Shown here piece after piece: positions 36,982 to 46,330 of a stretch of 51,136 nt of DNA. The DNA is from an uncultured Prevotella sp. (GTDB lineage Bacteria; Bacteroidota; Bacteroidia; Bacteroidales; Bacteroidaceae), in NCBI GenBank assembly GCA_944319945.1, contig CALUFN010000015.1:1-51136 (forward strand), given 5' to 3'. The position numbers and the translations under genes were made by a program. Numbering within the stretch: the first letter of the stretch is position 1; every line of letters begins with the position of its first letter. The notes below the pieces were generated by a model. That model had not been told where the DNA came from and made no database searches. It was given only the letters and a program-made list of their open reading frames with translations.

Positions 36982-37040
36982 ACTGTCTTATAGACGTGTT
37001 ATTAGTTGTTTTGTACTGTTTTATTCCTGTCTTAATTACG

Positions 37041-37080
37041 GCGAACGGCCTTGCACGAAATCACTCGTGAGGCCGTTCGC
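37041..37080. terminator. Hairpin between the 49-aa ORF and the TIM-barrel gene
   Basis: GCGAACGGCCT (37041-37051) pairs with AGGCCGTTCGC (37070-37080), with an inner CACGA/TCGTG stem. It could be the terminator of the sigma factor unit. A clear T-run is missing on the minus side, so the function is uncertain. Confidence 0.55.
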
Positions 37081-37104
37081 TCTGGTTCGTAATGAAATAT
37101 TTAA

Positions 37105-37254
37105 CTATGCGTCGCTTTTTTGCATTTGCGATATGGCGAGCCGAATCCTTTCTTTCAGCTCCCTTTTCTCCTCGTCGCTCAAGGATGCCATCTTTATCTT
37201 GTCGATGCAGATAAGCCTTTTTACTATTTTCTTGATGTTACGTTTGTCTGCCAT
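37105..37254 (-). CDS. Small basic ORF (49 aa) behind the ECF sigma factor
   Basis: This frame was found by reading the minus strand and begins MADKRNIKKIVKRLICIDK. It has 49 codons and a stop at 37105-37107. The N-terminal part is strongly basic and the C-terminal part is a charged helix with LSDEEKRELKERIRLAI, so it reads as a small helical, possibly coiled-coil protein. It starts 47 bp after the sigma factor stop and would share its transcript. A hairpin follows the stop. It may be a partner or regulator of the sigma factor, or an unrelated small protein; I do not recognise the family. The composition and frame look like real coding sequence, but there is no homology evidence. Confidence 0.5.
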   Translation of the reverse strand: MADKRNIKKIVKRLICIDKIKMASLSDEEKRELKERIRLAISQMQKSDA

Positions 37255-37301
37255 CTTTCATGTTTTTATTCTATGACGGGCAAACGCTGTATATGTACTC
37301 T

Positions 37302-37814
37302 TTATAAAGCTCCTGTTTTTGCGGCTAAGAAGCGCAATTTCAGCAGACTTCTGTGCATGAGGTTTCTTACCGACTGGTAGTTAATGCCCATTATGCGGCA
37401 GATGTCGTCATACTTGCGCTGCTCTATATAATATAGGTGTATTATCTGTTGCTGTCTCGGCGAGAGGCATCTTACGAACTCGTTCAGCTTGTCGCTCTTC
37501 TTGCGCTCTTCCTCGATGCGTTCCAAGTCGTATGTCTCGCCGTTGTCGCAAACGGTTTTCATGTGGTTCTCGTCAATCTCGTTGTCGCTCATGTGGGTAC
37601 TGCGGCGGAACTCGTCGTTGATTCTGTTTCTCAACGACGCGTACAGGTATGACTCCATGTTTGCGACCGAGTCAAGTTCGTTCCTTTTAGTATATAGTTT
37701 TACGAACACGTCTTGAATGCAGTCTTTTATCATTTCGCGGTCGGTGGTGAATTTTGCCCCGAACGCAAACAGGTCGTCAATCGTTTTGTCGTAAAGGTCG
37801 GTAAAGTTTATCAT
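37302..37814 (-). CDS. ECF-type RNA polymerase sigma factor
   Basis: The 170-residue protein has sigma region 2 (about 10-80: MIKDCIQDVFVKLY and YLYASLRNRINDEFRR) and region 4 (about 115-165: LSPRQQQIIHLYYIEQRKYDDICRIMG with helix-turn-helix NYQSVRNLMHRSLLKLR). It would direct RNA polymerase to a small regulon, likely in this locus. In Bacteroidota such factors often pair with a FecR-like anti-sigma factor and SusC/SusD-type transport. Neither is visible here, so it may be an orphan or use another control. A possible -7 box lies upstream. It has a 49-aa ORF immediately behind it. The start at 37814 is the natural one for region 2. Confidence 0.88.
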   Translation of the reverse strand: MINFTDLYDKTIDDLFAFGAKFTTDREMIKDCIQDVFVKLYTKRNELDSVANMESYLYASLRNRINDEFRRSTHMSDNEIDENHMKTVCDNGETYDLERIEEERKKSDKLNEFVRCLSPRQQQIIHLYYIEQRKYDDICRIMGINYQSVRNLMHRSLLKLRFLAAKTGAL

Positions 37815-37834
37815 AGGTTTTTGTTCTTTGCTTG

Positions 37835-37842
37835 CAAAATTA
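37835..37842 (-). promoter_or_regulatory. Possible -7 box of the sigma factor promoter
   Basis: On the minus strand this reads TAATTTTG, a match to TAnnTTTG, about 21 bp before the start codon. No clear -33 TTTG is found at the expected distance. Confidence 0.4.
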
Positions 37843-37891
37843 GTTCAGAACGGCCTAATAAACTGGGAAAAATTGATTTAAAAATATGAAA

Positions 37892-37924
37892 AACAGGTAT
37901 TGACATGCAAAATCAATACCTGTT
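37892..37924 (-). terminator. Terminator of the beta-helix/barrel gene
   Basis: AACAGGTATTGA (37892-37903) pairs perfectly with TCAATACCTGTT (37913-37924) across a 9-nt loop. On the minus strand a T-rich run (TTTCATATTTTT) follows. It lies just past the stop at 37947. Confidence 0.8.
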
Positions 37925-37946
37925 ATCAGTAAATTCAAGAATTATG

Positions 37947-40900
37947 TCACAATCTTTCCAACCAGTAAACGGTGTTTTTGCCGTTTCCCTTTATTGTGTA
38001 CGTGCCGTTGATCTTTTCGTTTTTCTTTACGGTTTCCACTTTCCCGTCCTTTATCCCTACGGTGTGCAGGGCGTATTTTCCGGCCTCGGCGTCGATGCTT
38101 ACGTCGCCGTTGCCGTTAGAGTAGATCACGTATCCGGTGGAGGCGTTGCCGATTATCTGGCAGTCTGAGTCGCTCTCGCCGCTGACGTATCTCATCTTGA
38201 CCGCGTCGCTGAGGAACTTTTCGTCTTTCACGGGGATGTTGGGGCACGAGCCTCCGGCCATCAGTATGGCCCAGCCGTACTGCGGATATTGCTGGGCGAA
38301 GAACGTCACGGCCTTGTCGGGATACTTCGTGGTGTATTCCTTTACGGCCTTGTAGGCCTCGGCGTTGCCAGTCTTGCCGACCTTCATCTTACGCATGAAT
38401 TGCCTCGGGGCCATGTTGTGGCCTGCCGGGGGAGCCCACAGGCTATCGGTGTTGTAGTGCCAATACCTTATATCTATAATGTCTACCACCTTTGAAAGCT
38501 CAGGGTCGGCGAGGATTGCGTCTTGTGCGTCTTTCGGGCAGCTCAACGCTATCATCGGGCGGCGGCCGGTCTCACGCTCCCATTCGGCTATGGTCTCAAG
38601 CCAAAAGCGGGTGAAATGCAGCGGACCTGTGTACTCTTCGCTTATCAGCTGCACCACGTTGTCGTTGTCTTTCAGCTGGTCGAGGCACATGCGGATATAC
38701 TGTTTGTGCAGGTTACGCAGCGCGGGATTGTCGATGTCGTAGAATTGCTCGGCCATGAAAATACGCTTGTCGCCCGTAAACGGCACGGGTTCGGGAAAGT
38801 CGGTGCCGTTAATGTTGTTCACCGGACGCCACGGGCAGTCTACCCAGTGGGCGCCTGCTTCGAGGATGTTGTGCTGGAAATAGTTCTCGTGGAACAGCAT
38901 CAGCCCCTGCTCCGAGCCTTTTTCGGCATATTCCTTAAGGCGCGACCAATACCATTGGTTGGGCTTCGTGAGGTCGTAGCGGCTTAGTCCGTCCCAAGCC
39001 GTGCCACGGCCCGAGCGTGAGAACGGCTGCTCGTAAAACGGCGCCCACACGTCGCCGTCAGCGCGGCGCATGCGCTCGTGGTCGGTGCGGCGCAGGTCGT
39101 ACCACAGGCCGTAGTTGTGGTCGAGCAGGCAATAGCCGTTGGCTGCGAGATAGTTTACCACGGAGTCAATGCGGTCGGTCCAGCCGGTGCCTTCGCGTCC
39201 GGGCACGAATCGCGTTATGGCGGGTTTTGCGCTCTTCGCCACGAAGTTGTCTTTCACACGTCCCGACCACCACGGTATCTGGTAGCGGTTGCCCGTGACG
39301 AGACGTCCGTTTACGGTAATGTGCCCATTGATTACTGCGAATGCGTTGCCTTTTCTTCCGTTTGCGTCTTGTTCGCCGTATGCTACTTTCACTTTGTCAA
39401 TGCTTTTCACGCCTGCGGGGTCAATGCTTGCGGTGTAAGGCACGGAGTCAATCCACATCTCGAGGGTGAGTCTCGGCTGCGTCAGCGATATGCGTGCCAT
39501 CTCTTGCGCTTGGGCTATCTCGGGACTGCTCGATGCGTTGGTGTTTCTCGGCAGCACGTAGCCGTTAATCGCGCGGCCTTCGCCCATGCGCTTCTCGAGC
39601 TGGGCGTAGAAGAGGCTTCGGGGCTGCACGTGATCGTTGCTGCTCGTCCATTCGCCGTTGCCGGTCAGCGTGCCCCAGCATCCGTGGGCGCTGCTGCGGT
39701 TGTCGGCGTCGGGCGAGTAGCACCACAGCGTCGACCCCGTGCACTGCCACATCATGCTGTTGGCCGTGTTCCAGCCCGTGCCGAACTGGAACTGCTCGAG
39801 ATTCTTGAAGCAGATGTCGTTGCCGTCGATGTTCACAATGTCAAACAGCAGTCCTGCCGCCCACGAGCCTATGCTGCCGCTGAAGCCGAGGCTCTCCTCG
39901 CCCTCGCACTGCACGAAGGCGTTGGGGCCGGCCGCGCAGAAGCCAGCGGCAAAGTCGTGTATGCCGTGGCGCGACACGCACCGCTGCACCAAAGTCTGCT
40001 GTCCGCGAGTGATGAACACTCCGCGCCGCCAACCGCCAATCTCAGACACGGGGTCTGAGGCTATGCAGTCTTCCACGGTGATGCGGCTTGTCTGTTTCTG
40101 CAGGTTGACGGCGCTGCCTGCAAAATGCTTGAAGTTGACGCGGCGCACCCAGCAGTCTCGGGCGTTGTCTATCCATACCGCGTCCCAGCAGTGGTCTTCG
40201 TCCTTAGGGTTCCATGAGTTGTGTTCCGACGCGAGCGTAAGGTTCTCCACGCCGCATTCGGTCAGTTCTCCGCCGTTGTATCCCGTCGCCACGTATCCGC
40301 CGCCGTATTCGGGGTCGAGCGTGGTGGTTATCGGTGCGTCTATCGTTATGGTGTTGCCTGATGCCGAGGTCACCGTACGCTGCCAGGTGATGTCTATGTC
40401 GGTAGGCTTCCAGCCCGTATAGTCGAGTCCGCCGCCGAAGTCGTAGCAGCCAAGCGACTCTATCCATTCCCTTGTCGACGGCCTTATTATCCTGATACGG
40501 TCACCCTGCCGCAGGCGGTCGGCCTCGGCCAGTGTCAGCGTGGTGGCTCCGGCAGGCGTCTTTCCGCCGGCTACGGCTATGGTGTCGCCGCCCGTCATGC
40601 TCATGCCGCCCTCGATGTAGAGCAGCGCCCCGCGGTCAGAGCCGCGCTTTACTATTGTGGTCTTGCCGCGCCCCGAGCCTCTTATCACCACTCCCGATGT
40701 GCTGACGCGCAGGGGACTGTCAATGTAAAACGTGCCCTCGCCCAGCAACACTGCGCCCCGGCTGCCGTGTGCGTCGGGCTTGAGCGATGACACGTAGCTG
40801 ATGGCGCGCTGCAGCGCGTCGTGGCTGTTGCCGTCGGCGCATTCCACGTAGACGGCGTTGGGCACATCGGGTATGGGCTGCTCTGACGCATGGTAACCGC

Positions 40901-41021
40901 ACGTTGAGTAGTCCATCGGGATGTACACCTCCTTTTTCGGCTTGCCTGCGTAGGCTTGTGCCGTACAAAGTCCGAGCACGGTCAGTGCCAGCAGGCAGCG
41001 GTGTGTAAAAGATTTGTTCAT
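37947..41021 (-). CDS. Secreted beta-helix plus barrel-like protein, possible novel pectin enzyme
   Basis: The 1024-residue protein has a signal peptide (about 1-25, ending AQAYA). Residues about 60-480 look like a pectate-lyase-type right-handed beta-helix (HDALQRAISYVSSL, GSRGAVLLGEGTFYIDSPL, GVVIRGSGRGKTTIVKRGS, VNLQKQTSRITVEDCIAS). After a linker, about 610-950 looks like a (beta/alpha)8 barrel with GYCLLDHNYGLWYDLRRTDH, LMLFHENYFQHN, VVQLISEEYTGPLHFTRFW and VVDIIDIRYWH; E and D residues here are candidates for acid/base and nucleophile. A small C-terminal beta domain ends it. It may correspond to DUF6298-type proteins, but I am not sure. It is divergent from the HTCS gene with 780 bp between them, and is followed by a terminator. 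Probable role: a hydrolase or lyase on a pectic structure. Confidence 0.7.
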   Translation of the reverse strand: MNKSFTHRCLLALTVLGLCTAQAYAGKPKKEVYIPMDYSTCGYHASEQPIPDVPNAVYVECADGNSHDALQRAISYVSSLKPDAHGSRGAVLLGEGTFYIDSPLRVSTSGVVIRGSGRGKTTIVKRGSDRGALLYIEGGMSMTGGDTIAVAGGKTPAGATTLTLAEADRLRQGDRIRIIRPSTREWIESLGCYDFGGGLDYTGWKPTDIDITWQRTVTSASGNTITIDAPITTTLDPEYGGGYVATGYNGGELTECGVENLTLASEHNSWNPKDEDHCWDAVWIDNARDCWVRRVNFKHFAGSAVNLQKQTSRITVEDCIASDPVSEIGGWRRGVFITRGQQTLVQRCVSRHGIHDFAAGFCAAGPNAFVQCEGEESLGFSGSIGSWAAGLLFDIVNIDGNDICFKNLEQFQFGTGWNTANSMMWQCTGSTLWCYSPDADNRSSAHGCWGTLTGNGEWTSSNDHVQPRSLFYAQLEKRMGEGRAINGYVLPRNTNASSSPEIAQAQEMARISLTQPRLTLEMWIDSVPYTASIDPAGVKSIDKVKVAYGEQDANGRKGNAFAVINGHITVNGRLVTGNRYQIPWWSGRVKDNFVAKSAKPAITRFVPGREGTGWTDRIDSVVNYLAANGYCLLDHNYGLWYDLRRTDHERMRRADGDVWAPFYEQPFSRSGRGTAWDGLSRYDLTKPNQWYWSRLKEYAEKGSEQGLMLFHENYFQHNILEAGAHWVDCPWRPVNNINGTDFPEPVPFTGDKRIFMAEQFYDIDNPALRNLHKQYIRMCLDQLKDNDNVVQLISEEYTGPLHFTRFWLETIAEWERETGRRPMIALSCPKDAQDAILADPELSKVVDIIDIRYWHYNTDSLWAPPAGHNMAPRQFMRKMKVGKTGNAEAYKAVKEYTTKYPDKAVTFFAQQYPQYGWAILMAGGSCPNIPVKDEKFLSDAVKMRYVSGESDSDCQIIGNASTGYVIYSNGNGDVSIDAEAGKYALHTVGIKDGKVETVKKNEKINGTYTIKGNGKNTVYWLERL

Positions 41022-41309
41022 GATGATTATGTTTATCAGATTTTATTCACGTGTTACTAAGAATAACGACGCATTCCGGCCTTTATTGTACCTCTTTCAG
41101 TCTTGCCTTTTTGTCATATTCTTTCGTGCGTTTACGTTATTTAAGCAATTCGGCGGCGCAAATGTTAACGGCGAATTGTTAAAATGTGATTTTGCGTCTG
41201 TCGGCGTGCGTTTGTGCATTGTCTGCTGATTTTTATGTTTTTATGTAAATGCTTGATAATTAGCGAGATAGATTGTTATGCAGTTTTACCGTATGTCTTT
41301 GTCATTGCT

Positions 41310-41366
41310 AAAGGTATCCTTTAGCCTTGCCAAAGGATGCATTTAGCACCGCCGAAGGTATCCTTC
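41310..41366. repeat. 22-bp-period palindrome array D
   Basis: Modules AAAGGTATCCTTT (41310), AAAGGATGCATTT (41332) and GAAGGTATCCTTC (41354) are exactly 22 bp apart with spacers AGCCTTGCC and AGCACCGCC. It lies between the divergently transcribed beta-helix gene and HTCS gene, 289 bp from the former's start. Confidence 0.88.
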
Positions 41367-41714
41367 GGCATGACGTGATGCCGCATTTTGCGTCGTGTTT
41401 GCTGTTCTGTGTTGACGAATTGCGTATGTTCTTATGCGTTGTTACGCTGTTCGCATGTGCGGCGGCAGCCGCAGACGGCGGCGTGATCCTATTTTATGTT
41501 AAAACTGAGTGTTAAATTGTTAGTCGTGATATGTTAAAGTCTTTGAATGCAGGCATGCGCGTCATACCGTGACGTATGCATGCCGGTGTCTTCAGCAGAG
41601 AGTTTTCAGCATAGGCCTACGGTCCGTAGCCGCCATGCCGCCGACCGTAATCGCGGCAGGCTAGGGTTATGTTTCTTTAACTTTCTTATTATATCTTAAA
41701 TCGCCAAATTTTCG

Positions 41715-41722
41715 TAATTTTG
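41715..41722 (+). promoter_or_regulatory. Possible -7 box of the HTCS promoter
   Basis: TAATTTTG fits TAnnTTTG. Transcription would begin near 41730 and leave a leader of about 70 nt. The -33 position is only weakly matched. Confidence 0.45.
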
Positions 41723-41802
41723 TGGCAATCAAGCACGTAACGGCACGACGGCCGTTGCGGCGCATTAATCTAACCTCCTAAAACAGCAGCATCGTGGTGA
41801 AC

Positions 41803-44800
41803 ATGAAAAACATCCTGTGCGTCATATTGACAGTGTTGGCATGGTCGTTGCAGGCCGTAGCCCAGCCCGACATGATAGTGGAACACTACACCCAGGAAGA
41901 AGGACTGCCGAGCAACACCGTGTACAGCGGCCTGAAAGACCGCGACGGCTTCATGTGGTTCGGCACGTGGCACGGCTTGTGCTCGTTCGACGGGGCCAAG
42001 TTCGCCACGTACACTTCACGCTTCGACCACCTCTCCGACGTGCCGCCGCAGAAGGTGAGAAACTTAGTGGAAGACAGCGACGGATACCTCTGGATACGTA
42101 ATACCGACAATCACCTTTACCTCTTCGACAAGGCAGCCGAGTCTTACCACGACGTGTATAACGACCTGAAGCGCATGTCGCGCAACGTACAGGTGATAAA
42201 GATACAACGCTCGCCGTCGGGACGGGTGGTCATTCTGACGCGCAACAAGGACATCTTCGAGGCCTCGGCTAAGGGCGGGGGCAAGGTGGCCGTGACCAAG
42301 ATATTCGACTCGCGCAACCATGTTGACGCGGCCACGATGAGACTGCGCCGCAACGTGCTCGGCGAGAATACCGATTACGTCTACTGGCTGAGCACGCGGC
42401 TCGACGTGTGCGTGGTGCCCAAGAAGGGCGGCCGCAGGGTGCTCGGCTCGCTGGCCGGCGCAGGCGCGCTTAGCTGTTTTGCCAGTGCGGGCCGTTACCT
42501 GTGCGTGGGCACTGCCGGGGGAGAGGTTTACGTGGTAGACGTCACCACGGGCCACACACGCAAATACGCTTTCGCCGACGTCAAGACGCCCATAACGAGC
42601 GTCAGCCTCATGGCCGGGCGCATATATTTCACCACGTCGTCGGGTCTCTACAGTCTTGCTCAAGGCTCGCGTCCGCAGCTGGCCGTAGGCTCTACGGGCG
42701 GTGCTACGATATCGTTTGCCGACAAGTACGGTAAGCTGTGGCTGTGCTCGAGGGGCGGCGCGATGATATGCCACGACCCCGCGCAGGGGCGGCGTATAAC
42801 GTTTACCATGCCGGGCGACAGCCTCTTCGCCGAGATGAAGTTCGTAGACGCAGGTGCCAACGGACTGTTCATCCTGCACCGCAACGGCGACGTGTGGCGC
42901 TTCGACCACAAGACGGGCAACGTGCAGAACGTCAACCTGCTGAGGGAGTTTAAGGATAACGTTACCGACACCCACTTCTTCGACGTAGACATGGACGACA
43001 GTGGGATAATGTGGCTATCGTCTACCACGAGCGGCGTGTTCAAGGTTTGCTTTCCGAAGTATAGTTTCAGGTTTCTCTTCCCCGACATGATCGACGGCGC
43101 GCTGACGGGCACACCGGCCGCAGGACCTGTAGGCAGGGCGGGGATGTACTCGCAGTTTTCAGACGGCACGGTGACGGCAGACAGCGGCGTGCGTGCCGTC
43201 TGCCAGACACGTGCCGGCGACCTGTGGATAGGCACGCGCGACGGCGACCTGTATTGCGTTGACGTAAAGGCCAACAGGGTGAAGCGACGCTTTGGGGCTG
43301 ACGACGTGGGAGTGGTCTACCACATAATGGAAGACAAGGTCGGCACGCTGTGGTTCTCGACTAAAGGGGCCGGACTGGTGGCAGCAGTGCCCGACGCTCT
43401 CGCCCCGCAGGGCTTGCGCCTCACGCGCTACACCAACCGCAGGGGCGACCCGCGCTCCATCAGCAGCAACCGGGTGTATTACACTTACCAAGACGGCAAG
43501 GGGCGCATCTGGGTGTGTACCTTCTATGGCGGGCTCAACCTGATAGAGCGTAGAGGTCGCGACGTGGTGTTCGTCCACAAGCGCAACGGCATGAAGGATT
43601 ATCCGAAATACGAGCTTTACACAGACGTAAGGTCGATAACCGAAGACCGCGACGGCCGGCTCTGGGTGGCCACTACGGACGGGTTGATGTCGTTTGACGG
43701 CAACTTCAAGAGTGCGGCCGGCATAAAGTTTGAGACCTATCGCGGCGAGGGGAACCCCGGCATAATCAACAATGACATCTACACTATGTTCAAGGACAGC
43801 CGGGGCGACATCTGGCTGGGCATATTCGGCAACGGCCTGAAGCGCATAGAACGCTACGATAAGGACGCGGGGCGGCCCGTATTGCAGTCGTTCACGGTGA
43901 ACGAACGCCAGGGGGGCAACGTGATAACGTCGATAACCGAAGACAAGGACCACTGCCTTTGGATAGGCACTGAGAACGGATTGGCGAGCCTTAAGCCCGG
44001 CTCCACCCTGGCCAAGAGCTACGACCGCTTTGCAGGATTCCCCAACGTGAACGTGGAAGACAACACTTCGGAATGCCTGCAGGACGGCAGGATCGTGATA
44101 GGATGCAGGCAGGGCTTGCTCGTGTTCAACCCCTCTACCGTGCTGGGCGACAACGAGACAAGGCACAACACGTTCATCGTGGATTTCAAGGTTAACAACC
44201 GCGACCTCGAAGACTTCGACCCGCCGATATACAGCGGTGCGGTGAAATATGCCGACAGGATAACACTGAGGCACGACCAGTCGACGTTTACGATAGAGTT
44301 TGCATCACCACACTATGCCGACAACGCCGCGGTGCCTTACGCATACATGCTTGACGGATACGAGGAGCAGTGGCATGAGAGCGGCGGCAACCGCGTGGCC
44401 TCATACGCCAACGTGCCGCCGGGCAGCTATAAGTTCCGCGTGAAGGTTAACGACGGCGTGTCGCCCGAGCGCGTAGTCGAGGTGGTGGTTCTGCCGCCGT
44501 GGTGGGCCACGTGGTGGGCGAGGACCATATATGTGATACTCGGCCTGCTCGCCCTTTACGGCATAGCACGTACCGTGGCCTACGTGATAAGGATGCGCAA
44601 CGAGGTGTACATCAACGACCGTCTCGCCGAGCTGAAGATACGCTTCTTTACCAACGTGAGCCACGAGCTGCGCACGCCGCTCTCGCTGATCAAGGGACCG
44701 ATAGAGGAGCTTAAGGCCAATGAAAAGCTCAGTCCGTCGGGGCACGAATATCTTGACCTTATCGAGCGCAACTCGCGCAAGATGCTGCAGCTGGTCAATC

Positions 44801-46230
44801 AGATACTCGACTTCCGCAAGATACAGAACGGCAAGATGAAGCTGCATGTGTCGCTTGTAGACGTCACGGCGATGATAGAGACGCTGATGGGCGGGTTTAA
44901 GGTGCTTGCCGGCGAGCGCGACATAGCCTTCACCTTCGAGCATCCGTCGGAGCGCGTCACGGCGTGGTGCGACGCAGAGAAGATAGGAGTGGTGCTTAAC
45001 AATTTGATTAACAACGCCTTCAAGTACACCGACGACGGCGGTTCAATATGCGTGGCTCTGGCTTCGAGCGGCGACGTGTGCACGATATGCGTCGAAGACG
45101 ACGGCGCAAGCATACCCAAATCGCAGCTCGGACTGATATTCGAGCGTTTCTCGCAGGCCGATAACAAGACATCCGGCGACACGGCTTATGCCGGCACGGG
45201 CATAGGCTTGTCGCTGTCGAAGGAATACGTTAACATGCACCACGGCCGCATCTGGGCGGACAACATGGAAGGCGGCCGCGGCGTAGCGTTCACCGTAGAG
45301 CTGCCGACCGGCAAGGAGCATTTCAACGACCGTGACATAGAGGTCTATTTTGACGACCATACAGCAGAGAACGACGCGACTGACGACGAGATTGCCGTTA
45401 CCGCCAATACCGACGGAGGGGTGAAGGCCGACGTGCCTACGATAATACTCATAGAAGACAACGCCGACATGTGCCGCATGCTCAAGCTGCAACTGTCGGG
45501 CCGTTACAACGTGTTTGCCGCGCGCGACGGAAACGAGGGACTGAAGAAGATATACCAATATCATCCCGACATAATAGTATCAGACCTGATGATGCCTGGA
45601 ATGAGCGGCCTTGACGTGTTGCGCAGCGTGCGCCAGGATTTCAACATAAGCCACATTCCCGTGATAATCCTGACGGCCAAGAACACCGACGAGGACAAGA
45701 TGGCAGCCGTGAAGGCCGGGGCTAACGCCTTCATACCAAAGCCGTTCAGCAGTAATTACTTGGTGGCAAGGGTCAATCAGCTGCTTGACGAACAGCGCAT
45801 ATTCCAGCGTAAGATGGTAGTACAGGCGGCGGTGGACAACGGCGGTGCGGAGGAGCCTGGAGACGAGTATGAGCAGCATCTCGTAAAGAAGGACATTGAG
45901 TTTATCCATCAAATCAATGCCATTATCGAAAGCAATCTTAACTCTAACGACTTCAATATTGACACCATTGCCGGCACGATAGGGCTTAGCCGTTCGGCCT
46001 TCTTTAAGAAACTTAAGAGCTTGACGGGCTTCGCTCCGGTAGACCTTGTGCGTGAGATACGTCTCGGAAAGGCGGCGCGCCTGATTGAAACCACTGATGG
46101 CAGCATAACTGAAATAGCTTATTCGGTAGGATTCCGCGACGTGGGTTATTTCGGTAAATGCTTTAAGAAGAAGTATGGCAAGTCGCCAAAGGAGTATAGG
46201 AAAGACTTGAAAAATACGGGTGAGGGGTGA
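41803..46230 (+). CDS. Hybrid two-component system regulator (HTCS), PUL sensor-activator
   Basis: One 1475-residue chain spans sensor to DNA binding. A signal/anchor (MKNILCVILTVLAWSLQAVA) is followed by a two-propeller periplasmic sensor of repeated reg_prop units (GLPSNTVYSGLKDRDGFMWFG; about 30-820) and a Y_Y_Y domain (about 830-895). A membrane helix spans about 901-930. The histidine kinase has H954 in SHELRTP and an ATPase domain with GTGIGLSLSK (about 1131). The receiver has phospho-acceptor D1261 in SDLMMPGMSG. An AraC-type helix-turn-helix is at about 1365-1470. HTCS proteins bind an oligosaccharide in the periplasm and activate a nearby PUL. It is the only sensor in the window, so it likely controls the pectin locus. 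I prefer ATG 41803 over two GTG codons upstream. A bidirectional terminator follows. Confidence 0.95.
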   Translation: MKNILCVILTVLAWSLQAVAQPDMIVEHYTQEEGLPSNTVYSGLKDRDGFMWFGTWHGLCSFDGAKFATYTSRFDHLSDVPPQKVRNLVEDSDGYLWIRNTDNHLYLFDKAAESYHDVYNDLKRMSRNVQVIKIQRSPSGRVVILTRNKDIFEASAKGGGKVAVTKIFDSRNHVDAATMRLRRNVLGENTDYVYWLSTRLDVCVVPKKGGRRVLGSLAGAGALSCFASAGRYLCVGTAGGEVYVVDVTTGHTRKYAFADVKTPITSVSLMAGRIYFTTSSGLYSLAQGSRPQLAVGSTGGATISFADKYGKLWLCSRGGAMICHDPAQGRRITFTMPGDSLFAEMKFVDAGANGLFILHRNGDVWRFDHKTGNVQNVNLLREFKDNVTDTHFFDVDMDDSGIMWLSSTTSGVFKVCFPKYSFRFLFPDMIDGALTGTPAAGPVGRAGMYSQFSDGTVTADSGVRAVCQTRAGDLWIGTRDGDLYCVDVKANRVKRRFGADDVGVVYHIMEDKVGTLWFSTKGAGLVAAVPDALAPQGLRLTRYTNRRGDPRSISSNRVYYTYQDGKGRIWVCTFYGGLNLIERRGRDVVFVHKRNGMKDYPKYELYTDVRSITEDRDGRLWVATTDGLMSFDGNFKSAAGIKFETYRGEGNPGIINNDIYTMFKDSRGDIWLGIFGNGLKRIERYDKDAGRPVLQSFTVNERQGGNVITSITEDKDHCLWIGTENGLASLKPGSTLAKSYDRFAGFPNVNVEDNTSECLQDGRIVIGCRQGLLVFNPSTVLGDNETRHNTFIVDFKVNNRDLEDFDPPIYSGAVKYADRITLRHDQSTFTIEFASPHYADNAAVPYAYMLDGYEEQWHESGGNRVASYANVPPGSYKFRVKVNDGVSPERVVEVVVLPPWWATWWARTIYVILGLLALYGIARTVAYVIRMRNEVYINDRLAELKIRFFTNVSHELRTPLSLIKGPIEELKANEKLSPSGHEYLDLIERNSRKMLQLVNQILDFRKIQNGKMKLHVSLVDVTAMIETLMGGFKVLAGERDIAFTFEHPSERVTAWCDAEKIGVVLNNLINNAFKYTDDGGSICVALASSGDVCTICVEDDGASIPKSQLGLIFERFSQADNKTSGDTAYAGTGIGLSLSKEYVNMHHGRIWADNMEGGRGVAFTVELPTGKEHFNDRDIEVYFDDHTAENDATDDEIAVTANTDGGVKADVPTIILIEDNADMCRMLKLQLSGRYNVFAARDGNEGLKKIYQYHPDIIVSDLMMPGMSGLDVLRSVRQDFNISHIPVIILTAKNTDEDKMAAVKAGANAFIPKPFSSNYLVARVNQLLDEQRIFQRKMVVQAAVDNGGAEEPGDEYEQHLVKKDIEFIHQINAIIESNLNSNDFNIDTIAGTIGLSRSAFFKKLKSLTGFAPVDLVREIRLGKAARLIETTDGSITEIAYSVGFRDVGYFGKCFKKKYGKSPKEYRKDLKNTGEG

Positions 46231-46258
46231 TGTTGGTGCACATAATCTAATAGAAAGG

Positions 46259-46320
46259 GAGCGCATCAAAATACCGGATTCATGCTATTACAACGGCAGG
46301 CCGGTTGTTTTGATGCGCTC
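46259..46320. terminator. Bidirectional terminator between HTCS and hutI
   Basis: GAGCGCATCAAAA (46259-46271) pairs perfectly with TTTTGATGCGCTC (46308-46320). The arms end in A-runs and T-runs that suit both directions. HTCS (plus) and hutI (minus) converge here. Confidence 0.85.
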
Positions 46321-46330
46321 TCTTTCAGTT

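Larger units (their letters stand above)
41022..41802. other. Divergent intergenic region between the beta-helix gene and HTCS
   Basis: No gene is convincing; the short ORFs here look random. It contains the 22-bp palindrome array D (41310-41366), an imperfect hairpin around GGCATGCGCGTCAT near 41553-41586, and the HTCS promoter. The minus-strand side upstream of 41021 shows no clean TAnnTTTG box; CAAATGTTA at 41159-41167 is a weak variant. Confidence 0.55.

Noticed and set aside
43159-44274. 371-codon minus-strand frame inside the HTCS gene
   Set aside because: The HTCS propeller, kinase, receiver and AraC domains are continuous on the plus strand.
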